Shown here: piece after piece, positions 14,938-24,743 of the stretch
How the letters are laid out: the number at the start of each line of letters is the position of its first letter
Numbering within the stretch: position 1 is the first letter of the stretch
NCBI GenBank assembly: GCA_021776175.1
Contig: JAJFGJ010000016.1
Location: forward strand, 136,107-200,106
Direction of reading: 5' to 3'
DNA from: Kiloniellaceae bacterium
GTDB taxonomy: Bacteria > Pseudomonadota > Alphaproteobacteria > Kiloniellales > J153
Length of the DNA stretch: 64,000 bases
The notes under the pieces: model-generated
The model's database searches: none
Seen by the model: only the letters and a program-made list of their open reading frames with translations
Told to the model about the DNA's origin: nothing
Position numbers and translations under genes: made by a program

Positions 14938-16746
14938 TCACTCCGGCGGCAAATCCAGTTTGAGGCAGAGTTCCTTCAGGCGATCGCGCGGAATTTCGGC
15001 CGGGGCGTGCATCATCAAGTCCTCGGCCTTCTGGTTCATGGGGAAGGTCACGACCTCGCGAATGTTCGGCTCGTCGGCCAGCATCATGACGATCCGGTCG
15101 ATCCCCGGGGCCGAGCCGCCATGGGGCGGGGCGCCGTATTTAAGAGCCGAGATCAAACCGCTGAAGCGCGACTCGACTTCCTCGCGCGCATAGCCGGCGA
15201 TCGCGAAAGCCTTATACATGACATCCGGCAAATGATTCCGGATCGCGCCCGACGACAATTCGATGCCATTGCACACGATGTCGTACTGATAGGCCAAGAC
15301 CTCCAGCGGGTCCTGTTTCTCCAGGGCCTCCAGCCCGCCTTGCGGCATGGAGAAGGGATTGTGGCTGAACTCGATTTTGTTGGTCTTCTCGTCCAGCTCG
15401 TACATGGGATAATCGACGATCCAGCAGAACTTGAAACAATCCGGCTCCAGCAAATCCAGATCGAGTCCCAGCTTGGACCGCGCCGCGCCGGCCAGGCGTT
15501 CCGCGCCGCGCACCTTGTCGCAGGCGAAAAAGACCGCGTCGCCGTCGACCGATCCGGTCTCCGACTTGATCTTCTCCACTCGCTCGTCATCGAGGTTTTT
15601 CGCGATCGGCCCCTTGGCCCCACCTTCCGCGAAAACGATATAGCCCAGGCCGGGCGCGCCCGCGGCGCGCGCCCCAAAGTTAATATTGTAGAAAAAGCTG
15701 CGCGGGCGAGCCCCGGCGCCGGGCGCCGGTATCGCCCGCACGACCGCGCCGCGCTCCACCGCCTTGGCGAAAATGCCGAACCCGGAGCCGCGGAAAGCCT
15801 CGCTCACATCGCGGATCTCGATGGGATTGCGCAGATCCGGCTTGTCGCTGCCGTACTTCAGCATGGCCTCGCCATAGGGGATGCGCGGGAACGGCGCCTC
15901 GGTTACCGCGCGGCCGCGCGCGAATTCGCCGAACACCCCGGCCATGACCGGTTCGATGGCGGCGAAGACGTCGTCCTGGGTGACGAAGCTCATTTCGAAG
16001 TCGAGTTGATAGAACTCCCCCGGCGAGCGGTCGGCGCGGCTGTCCTCGTCGCGAAAGCACGGCGCGATCTGAAAATACTTGTCGAAACCCGCGATCATGA
16101 GGAGTTGCTTGAACATCTGCGGCGCCTGCGGCAGGGCATAGAACTTGCCGGGATGAATCCGGCTCGGCACCAGATAGTCGCGCGCGCCCTCGGGGCTGCT
16201 GGCGGTCAGGATCGGGGTTTGGAATTCGGCGAAGCCCTGCTCGATCATGCGCCGGCGGATCGAGGCGATAACCGCGCTGCGCAGCATGATCTTGGCCTGC
16301 ATCTTCTCGCGCCTAAGGTCCAGGTAGCGGTAGCGCAGGCGAATATCCTCGCCCGCGTCCTCGTCCGAGTTGACTTGCAGGGGCAGGACCTCCGCGGTCG
16401 ATTGAACGCTCAGGGAATCGACGCGGACCTCAATCTCTCCGGTCGGGACCTGCGCGTTTATGGTCTCGGCCGAGCGCTTGACCACCGGTCCGGTCACCGT
16501 GATCACGCTTTCGACGCGGGCGGCCTCCAGCTCCTTGAACAAGGGGCTGGAGATATCGATCACGCACTGGGTTTGCCCAAATCGATCGCGCAGATCCACG
16601 AACAGAAGCTGGCCGTGATCGCGCTTGCGGTGAATCCAGCCGGATAAACGCACGGTCTGCCCCGCATCGGCCGCGCGCAAGACGCCGCAAGTGTGGCTGC
16701 GATAGGGGTGAAGGGCGCCTGGGGCGCCAGTCTGATCGTTCGGCAC
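14938..16746 (-). CDS. aspS: Aspartate--tRNA ligase
   Basis: Charges tRNA-Asp (and possibly tRNA-Asn in species lacking AsnRS). At 602 residues it is the long bacterial type. An N-terminal OB-fold contains '[20 protein letters not shown]'. Class II motif 2 appears as '[13 protein letters not shown]', the bacterial GAD insertion occupies about residues 290-420, and motif 3 appears as '[16 protein letters not shown]' near the C-terminus. Whether it is discriminating or not cannot be settled by eye. It is a single gene, convergent with nothing, preceded by the small membrane-protein unit on the same strand. Confidence 0.97.
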   Translation of the reverse strand: MPNDQTGAPGALHPYRSHTCGVLRAADAGQTVRLSGWIHRKRDHGQLLFVDLRDRFGQTQCVIDISSPLFKELEAARVESVITVTGPVVKRSAETINAQVPTGEIEVRVDSLSVQSTAEVLPLQVNSDEDAGEDIRLRYRYLDLRREKMQAKIMLRSAVIASIRRRMIEQGFAEFQTPILTASSPEGARDYLVPSRIHPGKFYALPQAPQMFKQLLMIAGFDKYFQIAPCFRDEDSRADRSPGEFYQLDFEMSFVTQDDVFAAIEPVMAGVFGEFARGRAVTEAPFPRIPYGEAMLKYGSDKPDLRNPIEIRDVSEAFRGSGFGIFAKAVERGAVVRAIPAPGAGARPRSFFYNINFGARAAGAPGLGYIVFAEGGAKGPIAKNLDDERVEKIKSETGSVDGDAVFFACDKVRGAERLAGAARSKLGLDLDLLEPDCFKFCWIVDYPMYELDEKTNKIEFSHNPFSMPQGGLEALEKQDPLEVLAYQYDIVCNGIELSSGAIRNHLPDVMYKAFAIAGYAREEVESRFSGLISALKYGAPPHGGSAPGIDRIVMMLADEPNIREVVTFPMNQKAEDLMMHAPAEIPRDRLKELCLKLDLPPE

Positions 16747-16823
16747 GGGAGAAATCCTCGGGTTTTGAAGTCGCGCGCAAAAGGCACGGCGGCACCGGAT
16801 TTGTCAAGCCGAGGGCGGAGTTC

Positions 16824-17303
16824 TCACCGGGATACGAACGCCTTGGCGGCGCGCCGATAGGCAAGGGCTTGCGACAGCATGCCGAAGGCCAAGGGCAGGC
16901 TGAAGGCCTGTGCGAGCAGGGGCAGCGGCAGGCCACTCAGGTTCCCCTGGTCCAAAAGCGCGGCCATGGCAGCCGTGACGGTGTTGACGCCACCGACCGG
17001 TAAAGCCAGAAGCGCCGCCCTGAAGGGTATGCCATGGGAAATAACCGTCGAAAGGAAGGTTTCGCCCGCCGCCTTACCGGTAGCAGCCTCGACCCCCGCC
17101 CGATGCGCACCCAGAAGCTGGGAGACCGCCACCACGACAAACGGTGTCAGAAAAACCTGAGCCATGGGAAGAAGTTGAAACTCACCCCCCTGAAAGACAG
17201 CGCCCGCCTGGTTGATGAGCGTCAGGATGCTGCCCAGGATCAAGGCGACCAGCGCCGCGCGGAGAACCACGGCGCCGGTCATATAATCCCATAGGAGATG
17301 CAT
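16824..17303 (-). CDS. NrtS-like membrane transporter with two tandem repeats
   Basis: A 159-residue membrane protein. Residues 14-68 ('LRAALVALILGSILTLINQA' onward) have the 'LINQ' segment and two-helix plan of NrtS nitrate/nitrite transporters. Residues 94-150 repeat this plan: both halves begin RAAL-AL, contain a short loop, and end 'SQ-L-A-R'. A duplicated-and-fused NrtS is the best reading; NrtS is known as small two-helix subunits that work as pairs. The gene abuts the stop of the upstream membrane-protein gene with no gap, so they are one transcription unit, probably controlled by the MarR protein at 18025. Function as a nitrate/nitrite carrier is inference. Confidence 0.6.
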   Translation of the reverse strand: MHLLWDYMTGAVVLRAALVALILGSILTLINQAGAVFQGGEFQLLPMAQVFLTPFVVVAVSQLLGAHRAGVEAATGKAAGETFLSTVISHGIPFRAALLALPVGGVNTVTAAMAALLDQGNLSGLPLPLLAQAFSLPLAFGMLSQALAYRRAAKAFVSR

Positions 17304-17975
17304 TCAGGCCGCCACGGCCTGCGGGGTCCTTAGTGCCGCGCGGCGAAGGTGCCGCACCTTAAACAGCACGCACAGGTGCAAGACGATGAAAATCGGCACG
17401 ATGAAGCTCGGGAACAAGTTTAGAGGCCAGATATCCAGAGGGGCGCTGGTAACGCCATTGGCGATCAGGCCCGGGATTGTGCCCGAGGCGAGACCCGCCG
17501 CCGCGATGGCGACCGCGAAATCAAGCAGTCCCAAGAGGTGATAGCGTACCAATCCCACCGAGATCCCGGCATCCAAGCCACGTCCGATCCGAGCCACGAC
17601 AAAGGGCGCGGCAAGGCCAATCGCGACATCGCCAAACCCGGCCGACCATGCGAACCAGCCAGGCAGGATGTCGAAGAAAGCCAGCGGCAAAAAGACAAAG
17701 CCGACCACCCGCCAATGCTGAAGCATGGTCAGGGTCCGTATATCCAGGGCCAGCACAAAGCGTCGCAAACGCGACGAAAGGGCATAGAGCAGCAGAAAGG
17801 CCACGACCGGGATAACCGCCGTGACGGCTATCGGCGCGAAGAAGGACTGTCCTTCATTAACCATAAATTGCTGGGTCCCTATTACGGCGGCGGCGGCGAA
17901 CCACACCAGCAATAGTCCGGCGAGCCCGGCCCAAGCCGCCCGGCTCAATTCAATCTTGTTATCGGCGGTGTCCAT
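17304..17975 (-). CDS. Hypothetical polytopic membrane protein
   Basis: A 223-residue protein with about six hydrophobic segments and no motif I can assign. The loop 'DILPGWFAWSAGFGDVAIG' joins two of them. It has a good ribosome-binding site ('aaaaaggag') before the ATG at 17975. It is the first gene of a two-gene unit with the NrtS-like protein, and a palindromic operator candidate matching that of the MarR gene lies at 17996-18005. It may be a small-molecule or ion carrier partner, but this is only context. Confidence 0.7.
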   Translation of the reverse strand: MDTADNKIELSRAAWAGLAGLLLVWFAAAAVIGTQQFMVNEGQSFFAPIAVTAVIPVVAFLLLYALSSRLRRFVLALDIRTLTMLQHWRVVGFVFLPLAFFDILPGWFAWSAGFGDVAIGLAAPFVVARIGRGLDAGISVGLVRYHLLGLLDFAVAIAAAGLASGTIPGLIANGVTSAPLDIWPLNLFPSFIVPIFIVLHLCVLFKVRHLRRAALRTPQAVAA

Positions 17976-17995
17976 CTCATTATCTCCTTTTTAGG

Positions 17996-18005
17996 TGTAA
18001 TTGCA
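17996..18005. promoter_or_regulatory. Candidate MarR operator upstream of the membrane-protein unit
   Basis: The sequence 'tgtaattgca', inside 'ggtgtaattgcacgttata', lies about 20 bases ahead of the first membrane gene's ATG. It matches 'ggtgtatatgcacttata' at 18490-18507 in all but a few bases and has the same near-palindromic TGYA-NN-TRCA form. A shared operator for the MarR protein is the simplest reading. Confidence 0.55.
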
Positions 18006-18024
18006 CGTTATATGAGAAAAAAAG

Positions 18025-18486
18025 TCACCGCTCCTGGGTGGCGGCGATTGCCTCGGATAGATCGCCGAGGAAGCCGGACCAGCGCTCGGGCCCGAGCCGC
18101 CCGACCAGCCTGGATTGGGCCGAGCGCCAAAGCGGGAGCGCGGTGTCGTGAGCTTGCCGCCCGGCCCCGGTCAGGGCGATTCGGCGCACTCTTTGATCCG
18201 CGTCGCGGGTGGCGCCGACCCAGCCCTTTCCAAGCAGGGGCTTCAAATTCCGCGTCAAGGTCGTGCGGTCCATGACCAAGACCTCCGCCAGCTTGGTCAG
18301 GGGCATATCGCCGAGTTTCGCGAGCGCCGCCAGCAGGGTGAACTGCGTTGACTTCATGCCGCTGGGCCGCAGGGCATCGTCGTAGGCCTGGGTCACCGCG
18401 CGCGCCGCCTTGCGCAGGTTCGCGCAGGTGCAAGACGCCGGGTCCAGGGCGCCGCGCGGATCCATGGGGGGTTTGTTCTCGGTCAT
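18025..18486 (-). CDS. MarR-family transcriptional regulator
   Basis: A 153-residue winged-helix repressor. The core is seen in 'STQFTLLAALAKLGDMPLTK' followed by 'LAEVLVMDRTTLTRNLKPL' (recognition helix) and the wing 'RDADQRVRRIALTGAG', about residues 42-110. A Cys pair near the N-terminus ('ASCTCANLRK') may sense oxidants or metals, as in some relatives. I prefer the ATG at 18486; a GTG five codons earlier lies inside the operator candidate. The gene is divergent from rnd and upstream of the NrtS-like unit, and near-identical palindromes precede both this gene and that unit, suggesting autoregulation plus control of the transporter. Confidence 0.85.
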   Translation of the reverse strand: MTENKPPMDPRGALDPASCTCANLRKAARAVTQAYDDALRPSGMKSTQFTLLAALAKLGDMPLTKLAEVLVMDRTTLTRNLKPLLGKGWVGATRDADQRVRRIALTGAGRQAHDTALPLWRSAQSRLVGRLGPERWSGFLGDLSEAIAATQER

Positions 18487-18490
18487 AAGG

Positions 18491-18519
18491 TGTATATGCA
18501 CTTATAATACGCTTTGTCA
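18491..18519. promoter_or_regulatory. marR promoter with operator candidate, shared with rnd
   Basis: On the minus strand 'ttgaca' (18514-18519) lies 18 bases before 'tataca' (18490-18495), giving a plausible marR promoter with almost no leader. The near-palindrome 'tgtatatgca' (18491-18500) covers that -10 box. On the plus strand 'tataat' at 18503-18508 could be the -10 box for rnd. A repressor bound here would block both. Confidence 0.5.
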
Positions 18520-18563
18520 AGAGGGCCTTTCCGCGCCCTCCGTTTTGCGTGTATACCGCAGCC

Positions 18564-19736
18564 ATGACCCTGATTGTCGACTCCGATGCCCTGGCGGCCT
18601 TCTGCGGCCGCCAAGCCAAGGCCGAATTCCTGGCCGTGGACACCGAATTCATGCGCGATTCGACCTATTGGCCGAAGCTGTGCCTGGTCCAGATCGGCAC
18701 CCCGGACGAGGCGGTCGGGATCGATCCCCTGGCGCCGGGGATGGATCTCACGCCGCTATTCGATCTGATGAGAAACGGGCAAATCCTGAAGGTTTTTCAT
18801 TCGGCCCGCCAGGACATGGAGATTTTCTATCTGCTCATGGACGCCCTGCCAGCGCCGATTTTCGATACCCAAGTGGCGGCCATGGTGTGCGGTTTCGGCG
18901 AGTCGGTGGGTTACGACACCCTGGCGCGCAAGCTCAGCGGGGCCAAGATCGATAAGTCGTCGCGGTTCGCCGATTGGTCGCGCCGGCCCTTGAAGCAGCG
19001 TCAGGTCGATTACGCGCTCGCCGATGTCATCCATCTGCGGCCGGTTTACGAGAAACTGCACGGCCTCCTGAAAACCAACGGCCGAACCGCTTGGCTGGAG
19101 GAGGAGATGGCGGTCCTCACCGCGCCCAAAACCTATCGACTTTTGCCGGAAACCGCTTGGCGGCGGCTCAAGACGCGCTCGACCGGTCCCCGTTACCTCG
19201 CGATCCTGCGGGCGCTCGCGGCCTGGCGCGAGAGCGAGGCGCAGCGCCGCGACGTGCCGCGCAACCGGGTCATGCGCGATGAACAGTTATTCGATATCGC
19301 GGCCCATCACCCGGCCGGGGTCGAGGACTTGGCCCGCACGCGCGGTTTATCGCGCGAGTTCGCCCAGGGCCGCGTCGGCCAGGCAATTCTAAAGGCGGTG
19401 GCCGAGGGACAGGCGGTGCCGGCGGCCGACTGCCCATCCGTGCCGCCGCGCCCCGAACGCCCGGCCGGCCTGGGGCCGGTGGTCGAACTTTTGAAGGTCT
19501 TGTTGAAGATGAAGTGCGAGGACCATGAGGTCGCGCAAAAGCTGGTCGCCAACACGGCCGATTTGGAGGCGATCGCGGCCGACGATCACGCGCCGGTTCC
19601 AGCCCTTAGCGGTTGGCGCAAGGATATCTTCGGCCAGGACGCGCTGGCCCTCAAACACGGTGAGCTGGCCCTGGCGGTCGAGGGCCGCAAGGTTCGCCTG
19701 GTTCCCGCCCCCGCCACGCGGGCGAAGGCGTCCTAG
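18564..19736 (+). CDS. rnd: Ribonuclease D
   Basis: A 3'-5' exoribonuclease that trims tRNA and other RNA 3' ends, 390 residues. The DEDDy catalytic set is visible: 'FLAVDTEFMRDSTYWPKLC' (DxE), 'VFHSARQDMEIFY' (Asp), and 'VDYALADVIHLRPVY' (Tyr...Asp). An HRDC domain follows at about residues 205-290 and a second, weaker helical one at the end. I chose the ATG at 18564; a GTG at 18549 is possible. rnd beside aspS and the ppk-ppx pair is a familiar alphaproteobacterial order. Its stop codon is the first triplet of a dispersed repeat. Confidence 0.95.
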   Translation: MTLIVDSDALAAFCGRQAKAEFLAVDTEFMRDSTYWPKLCLVQIGTPDEAVGIDPLAPGMDLTPLFDLMRNGQILKVFHSARQDMEIFYLLMDALPAPIFDTQVAAMVCGFGESVGYDTLARKLSGAKIDKSSRFADWSRRPLKQRQVDYALADVIHLRPVYEKLHGLLKTNGRTAWLEEEMAVLTAPKTYRLLPETAWRRLKTRSTGPRYLAILRALAAWRESEAQRRDVPRNRVMRDEQLFDIAAHHPAGVEDLARTRGLSREFAQGRVGQAILKAVAEGQAVPAADCPSVPPRPERPAGLGPVVELLKVLLKMKCEDHEVAQKLVANTADLEAIAADDHAPVPALSGWRKDIFGQDALALKHGELALAVEGRKVRLVPAPATRAKAS

Positions 19737-19799
19737 AGTGTTTCCAGGAAAAGTGGATGCCGGTTTTCCGCCCGGAAACACGACAAGACAACAACCTGG
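19734..19799. repeat. Dispersed alphaproteobacterial intergenic repeat, copy 1
   Basis: About 66 bases beginning at the rnd stop. The form is 'gtttccaggaaaagtgg', 'ccggttttcc', 'ggaaacacg' and 'agacaacaac', the type of repeat scattered between genes in rhizobia and relatives. A second copy with one base fewer lies at 45776-45840. The inner parts ('gtttccagg...cccggaaac') can pair into a hairpin, so it may also act as a transcript end. Confidence 0.8.
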
Positions 19800-19849
19800 G
19801 GCCGGGATTTGAGTCAATCGAAACCGGAAAGAGCTTAGAGGCCGCTTCG

Positions 19850-20854
19850 ATGTCGGCGGCCTTCCGGTTCGGCTTGGTGCTTGTGGCCACCTTGGCGGCG
19901 CCGGCCTTGGCGGCCGGAAAGGACCCGCGTTTCGCCCTGCCCGTCGATTGCGAGATCGGCACTCTGTGCACGGTCCAAAATTACCTCGACCATGCGCCCG
20001 GGCCCGGCGCCAAGGACCAAAACTGCGGCTCGCTCACCTATAACGGCCACCGGGGGATCGACATCCGCCTTCCCAGCCTGCGGGCCATGACGGCGGGGGT
20101 CGCGGTCCTGGCCGCCGCGCCGGGCATTGTGCTGCGGGTGCGCGACGGCGAACCCGATATCTCCTTTCGCGAGCGCGGCGAGGACGCGGTGCGCGGGCGC
20201 GAGGCGGGCAACAGCGTCATCGTCGATCACGGCGGCGGCTGGCGCAGCCAGTACAGCCACATGGGGAACGGCAGCATCGCGGTTAAACCGGGCCGCTGGG
20301 TCGAGACCGGAACCCGCCTCGGCCTCATCGGGCTGTCGGGCAAATCCGAATTCCCGCACCTGCATTTCGCCTTGACCCGGAACGGTCACATCCGCGATCC
20401 CTTCACCGGCCGGGCGCCTGAAAGCGGCTGCGGGCAAGGCGGGACGTCCTTGTGGAATGCCGAGGCGCAAGCCGCCCTGGCGTACCGGGCCGGCGGCCTC
20501 CTGGACGCGGGTTTCGCCCCTGGCCCGCTCGATCCCGGTTCGGCCCTGGGGGCCACGCTTCCGCCGGCGCCCGGCCCCAAGTCCCCGGCCCTGGTGTTCT
20601 GGACCGCGGCCTGGGGTCTGCGCGCCGGGGACCGCGAGGAGATCCGCCTTCTCGGCCCGGACGGCGAGATTCTGGCCGAGTGGTCGGGCCAGGCGCCAAG
20701 CGATAAGGCGCAATCCCTGCGCTACGCCGGGCGCAAACGGCGCGGCGCATCCTGGCCGCCCGGCACCTACCGGGGTGAGTACCGGGTAACGCGACAAGAG
20801 AACGGCGGGGCGGTCGCGGTTATCGAAACGGCGCGCGAGATCGAAGTGCCTTAA
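19850..20854 (+). CDS. Secreted M23-family metallopeptidase (LytM-like)
   Basis: A 334-residue protein with an N-terminal signal peptide ('FRFGLVLVATLAAPALAAG') and an M23 peptidase core. Zinc ligands are seen in 'YNGHRGIDIR' (HxxxD), while 'SQYSHMGNGS' and 'FPHLHFAL' supply the HxH side. These enzymes cut peptidoglycan cross-bridges or activate amidases. Residues after about 210 form a beta-rich domain of unknown role. Four or more cysteines ('DCEIGTLCTV', 'QNCGSL', 'ESGCGQ') suggest disulfides. I chose the ATG at 19850 because it gives the signal peptide. It is alone on its strand between rnd and ppx. Confidence 0.88.
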   Translation: MSAAFRFGLVLVATLAAPALAAGKDPRFALPVDCEIGTLCTVQNYLDHAPGPGAKDQNCGSLTYNGHRGIDIRLPSLRAMTAGVAVLAAAPGIVLRVRDGEPDISFRERGEDAVRGREAGNSVIVDHGGGWRSQYSHMGNGSIAVKPGRWVETGTRLGLIGLSGKSEFPHLHFALTRNGHIRDPFTGRAPESGCGQGGTSLWNAEAQAALAYRAGGLLDAGFAPGPLDPGSALGATLPPAPGPKSPALVFWTAAWGLRAGDREEIRLLGPDGEILAEWSGQAPSDKAQSLRYAGRKRRGASWPPGTYRGEYRVTRQENGGAVAVIETAREIEVP

Positions 20855-20869
20855 AGCCCGATCCTGATC

Positions 20870-22414
20870 CTAACCGCCAATCACATAGGCCTCGGCCTCC
20901 AGCGCCTCGGCGAGGGCGGCCAGGCGGCGTTGAACCGCGTCGCCGGCGGGGATTGTGCCGTCCTTGGGCAGCACGAGATGCAGCCTGTTGGCATCGTCAA
21001 GACGCAGGGCGCATTGGGCCAGGACCTCGCGCGTCGCGCCCGAAAGCTGATAGGCAAGGCGTTGGGCCAGCCCCAGGACACGGGCGACGCGCGCCTCTTC
21101 GGGCGAAAGCAAACTTCGGTACGATGAAAACACCGCGCTGTCCTCCCGTCCGCCGTAGCGCGTATAGGCGGCCAAACCCAGGAACACGCGCCCCACGTGG
21201 TTCAATCCAATGAAGGGGAAATACAAGATCCGGAACAGAGCTTCCTTGGCGCGGTAGTCAGGGTATTCCCGCCAAGCGATATCGGAGAGCGAACAGGACG
21301 CCTGACGCAAGCGCCGGACGCCGGGCGTCTCCTGAGTGAACAAGGGGTCAGTCCAGGCCATCAAGGGATCGGCCATGCGATCGAGGCGCGTATCGCGCCC
21401 GGCGATATCGGCGCAGGTCGTCAGAAGCGGGTCGCGCGCCTGCTCCTCGGGGGTCAAGAGATCGAAGACATGCCCTTCGCGCAGGCCAAAGGCCGAGAAG
21501 CGCGCCGCGCTGCTTCCAAGGGTATCCATGACCCGGCTAAGAACGATGGAGGAGGTTGGCAAAACCTCCAAGCGCGCCTTGGTCAAGCCGGAAACCCGCG
21601 CCAGAAATGGCCTGTTCTCCTGGCCCATGGCGGCGGCGAGTTCGCCGACTTCCTTGGGGCCCATGACATAGTCCTGGACCACACGCAGGGGATATCCGCT
21701 TTTCTCCATGTTGATTCGCGCCAAGTTGCGCCAGGCGCCGCCGACGGCGAAAAAATCGCCGGACTTACGCACATCGTCCAACCATTCCACGGAAGCCAAG
21801 CAACGGCCAACCTCGGCCGCGATCGCCGAGTCGTTACCGGCGCAGGTGTCCATCAACTTCAAGGGCCCCAGCGGCAGGGTAACGGAGCGTCCCGGCCGGC
21901 CCTCGATCAGTTCCACAAGTTCCAGGCTGCCGCCGCCTAAATCGCCCATGATGCCTTGGGCGCCGGGGAATCCCGCGGCCACACCCAGGGCCGAGAGGCG
22001 GCCCTCCTCTTGACCGCTGAGCACCTGGACCTCATGGCCGCTCAAGGCTTCCAGTTCGGACTTGAACTCAGGGCCGTCGGCGGCATCGCGTACCGCTGCG
22101 GTCGCCAGCAGATCGATCCGCCCAACCCCCATGGCCCGCGCCAGGCGGGTGAAGCGGACTAAGTTGTCACGCGCCAGCGCGGCGCCCTTGGGATTGAGCC
22201 TGCCGGTCTTCGCCAGTCCGCGGCCCAGGCCGCAGAGGACCTTTTCGTTGAACAGCGTCACCGCCGCCCGGTGCTGGGAATCGTAGACCACTAGACGGAT
22301 CGAGTTCGACCCGATGTCGATCACGGCCAAGGCGCCGGGCCGGGCCGGGAACGCCGTCGAGCCCGGGGTCACCTGAAGCTCATGCCTTGGATCGCCGATA
22401 CCGGTCCATGGCAT
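20870..22414 (-). CDS. ppx: Exopolyphosphatase / Ppx-GppA phosphatase
   Basis: Hydrolyses polyphosphate (and possibly pppGpp) from the chain end. The 514-residue protein has the ASKHA fold: 'LAVIDIGSNSIRLVVYD' (phosphate 1), 'GIMGDLGGGSLELVEL' (phosphate 2) and 'LLATAAVRDAADG' between them. The C-terminal HD-like helical part spans about residues 320-510. Its ATG overlaps the ppk stop by one base, so the polymer's synthesis and breakdown genes are coupled. The N-terminal 25 residues before the fold are not conserved, and a later start is possible. Confidence 0.94.
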   Translation of the reverse strand: MPWTGIGDPRHELQVTPGSTAFPARPGALAVIDIGSNSIRLVVYDSQHRAAVTLFNEKVLCGLGRGLAKTGRLNPKGAALARDNLVRFTRLARAMGVGRIDLLATAAVRDAADGPEFKSELEALSGHEVQVLSGQEEGRLSALGVAAGFPGAQGIMGDLGGGSLELVELIEGRPGRSVTLPLGPLKLMDTCAGNDSAIAAEVGRCLASVEWLDDVRKSGDFFAVGGAWRNLARINMEKSGYPLRVVQDYVMGPKEVGELAAAMGQENRPFLARVSGLTKARLEVLPTSSIVLSRVMDTLGSSAARFSAFGLREGHVFDLLTPEEQARDPLLTTCADIAGRDTRLDRMADPLMAWTDPLFTQETPGVRRLRQASCSLSDIAWREYPDYRAKEALFRILYFPFIGLNHVGRVFLGLAAYTRYGGREDSAVFSSYRSLLSPEEARVARVLGLAQRLAYQLSGATREVLAQCALRLDDANRLHLVLPKDGTIPAGDAVQRRLAALAEALEAEAYVIGG

Positions 22415-24624
22415 CAGTGTTTCTTAAGCACCAGCCGCGGAGCTTTCTTCGATTTCTTCAGGGCGCTGCCCTGTCCGGACATACTGGGATTGGTCATGAA
22501 GAAGGTGTGGGCGCTGAAGGCATCCTCGTCGGCATGGACACGCCTGTATTCGCCTTTGGAATCCAGGATCCAACTTTGGGACTCGTCGTTCAAATTGGCG
22601 ATCATGATTTGCTCGAGAATCTGCTGATGCACGGTCGGGTTCTCGATGGGAAGCAGAACCTCGACCCTGCGGTCCAGGTTTCGCGGCATCCAATCCGCCG
22701 AGGAGATAAACACCTTGGCCTTGGGCGAGGGAAGGTCCTTGCCCGATCCGAAACAGACAATGCGGCTATGCTCCAAGAATCGGCCAATAATGCTCTTGAC
22801 GCGAATATTGTCGGACAGGCCCTTCACACCGGGCCGCAAGCAGCAAATGCCGCGCACGACCAGTTCAACCGACACACCGGCCTGCGAAGCACGATAAAGC
22901 GCGTCGATGATGGCCGGATCGACCAAGGAGTTCATCTTCGCCCAAATGGCCCCCGGCCGGCCGGCCTTGGCGTGCTCGGCTTCCTCCGCGATCAGAGTCA
23001 AAAGCCGGGCGCGCAGGGTCAGCGGCGCGATCGCGAGTTTCTCCATCGGCTTAGGCTTGGCATAGCCGGTCATGTAGTTGAACAAGCGCGCGGCATCCCG
23101 GCAGTAAGCCGGAGCGCAGGTGAAAAACGATAGGTCGGTATAAATCTTCGCCGTCACCGGATGATAGTTTCCGGTGCCGAAATGCACATAGGAATGCAAG
23201 GTTTCGCCTTCCCTGCGCACCACAAGGGACACCTTCGCGTGCGTCTTCAAGGAAATGAACCCGTAAACGACATGAACGCCCGCGCGTTCCATGTTGCGTG
23301 CCCAGCGGATGTTGCGTTCTTCGTCGAAGCGGGCCTTGAGTTCGACCAGCGCGGTAACCGATTTACCCGCCTCCGCCGCTTCGATCAGCGCCTTGACCAC
23401 CGGCGAATTCTCGCTGGTGCGATAGAGCGTTTGCTTGATCGCGACCACCGCCGGGTCGGCCGCCGCTTGGAGGATAAACTGCGCGACCACGTCGAAGCTT
23501 TCGTAAGGATGGTGAACGACGATGTCCTTGGCCCGGATTGCCGCGAAGCAATCGCCGCCGAAATCGCGCACCCTCTCGGGAAAGCGTGCGTTATAAGGCG
23601 AAAAGACCAGTTCCGGCCGGTCGCCGACAATCAATTCCTTGGTATCCGACAGGCCGAGCAGGCCATCGAGCACGACCACATCCTCGGGCGCGACACTCAT
23701 TTCCTCGCGCACGAATTCGCGCAGGTATTCAGGCATGCCGGAATCAATGGTTAGGCGAATCGCGGCCCCACGGCGGCGCCGTTTCAAGGCCGTTTCGAAC
23801 ACCCGCACAAGGTCCTCGGCCTCCTCTTCGACTTCGAGATCGCTATCGCGCAGGACCCGGAAGATCCCTATGCCCGTTACTTTAATACCGGGGAATAAAG
23901 TATCGATATAAAGCTCGACAATTTGCTCCATGCGGATGAAGCGCACACCCTTTCCGGGAAGACGGACAAAGCGCTCGACTTGCGGCGGCAGGGGTATCAG
24001 GCCCACGAACTTTTCTTGGGTTTCCGGATCGGCCATTTCCAACGCCATGGAGAAACCGCCGTTCGGTATGAAGGGGAACGGGTGCGCCGCCGAAATCGCG
24101 ATGGGGGTTAGAACTGGAAAGATCCGGTCGTTAAAGTAGGTGTTCAGCCAACTTAGCTCGCTGTCTTTCAGTTCTTTCGAACGCAAGACCTCAATGCCGC
24201 TGGCGGGTAATTTCTTACGCAAGCGGCGCCAGATATCTTGCTGGCGCGCCATGAGAGCGGTCACGTTCTTGGAAATCTTACTGAGTTGTTGATCCGGCGT
24301 CAGCCCTTCGGGGCTTGGTGTCTTGATCCCCGCGCTGACCTGCCCTTTCAGGCCGGCGATGCGGACCGTGTAAAATTCGTCGAGATTGCTGAAGGAAATC
24401 GACAGAAATCGCACCCGTTCGAGGATCGGGTGATTGGGATTGTTCGCCTCGCTGAGCACCCGCTCGTTGAACTTCAACCATGAAAGTTCGCGGTTGATCA
24501 GGCGCTCCGGGGCGTCGATGGCTATTTCATGTCCGGGCGCGATGGTAGCGCTCGCCAATTTTCTTTTAGATTTTTCCTCTACCCGCTGGGCCACTTCAGC
24601 CATGCTCAATCTCTCCCTCGACAA
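22414..24624 (-). CDS. ppk: Polyphosphate kinase 1
   Basis: Polymerises the terminal phosphate of ATP into polyphosphate; a membrane-associated tetramer in relatives. The 736-residue protein has the N-terminal helical domain beginning '[20 protein letters not shown]', the head domain, and two phospholipase-D-like catalytic domains. The autophosphorylated histidine is that of '[12 protein letters not shown]', and the second conserved region is '[20 protein letters not shown]'. It forms an operon with ppx and is divergent from sixA. Length agrees with PPK1. Confidence 0.97.
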   Translation of the reverse strand: MSRERLSMAEVAQRVEEKSKRKLASATIAPGHEIAIDAPERLINRELSWLKFNERVLSEANNPNHPILERVRFLSISFSNLDEFYTVRIAGLKGQVSAGIKTPSPEGLTPDQQLSKISKNVTALMARQQDIWRRLRKKLPASGIEVLRSKELKDSELSWLNTYFNDRIFPVLTPIAISAAHPFPFIPNGGFSMALEMADPETQEKFVGLIPLPPQVERFVRLPGKGVRFIRMEQIVELYIDTLFPGIKVTGIGIFRVLRDSDLEVEEEAEDLVRVFETALKRRRRGAAIRLTIDSGMPEYLREFVREEMSVAPEDVVVLDGLLGLSDTKELIVGDRPELVFSPYNARFPERVRDFGGDCFAAIRAKDIVVHHPYESFDVVAQFILQAAADPAVVAIKQTLYRTSENSPVVKALIEAAEAGKSVTALVELKARFDEERNIRWARNMERAGVHVVYGFISLKTHAKVSLVVRREGETLHSYVHFGTGNYHPVTAKIYTDLSFFTCAPAYCRDAARLFNYMTGYAKPKPMEKLAIAPLTLRARLLTLIAEEAEHAKAGRPGAIWAKMNSLVDPAIIDALYRASQAGVSVELVVRGICCLRPGVKGLSDNIRVKSIIGRFLEHSRIVCFGSGKDLPSPKAKVFISSADWMPRNLDRRVEVLLPIENPTVHQQILEQIMIANLNDESQSWILDSKGEYRRVHADEDAFSAHTFFMTNPSMSGQGSALKKSKKAPRLVLKKH

Positions 24625-24743
24625 AAACCGCCATCGGTCGCACTGTCATGCTCCCCGGCCGCGACCGTCATGATATCTTATGGAGATATCGTTACTAAAT
24701 TAGTCGCCGCCAAGCCCGGTGGCAAACTCTCGAGGGAGGCACC

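Noticed and set aside
14860-16647. 595-codon frame opposite aspS
   Set aside because: Antisense shadow caused by high GC; aspS has full family motifs.
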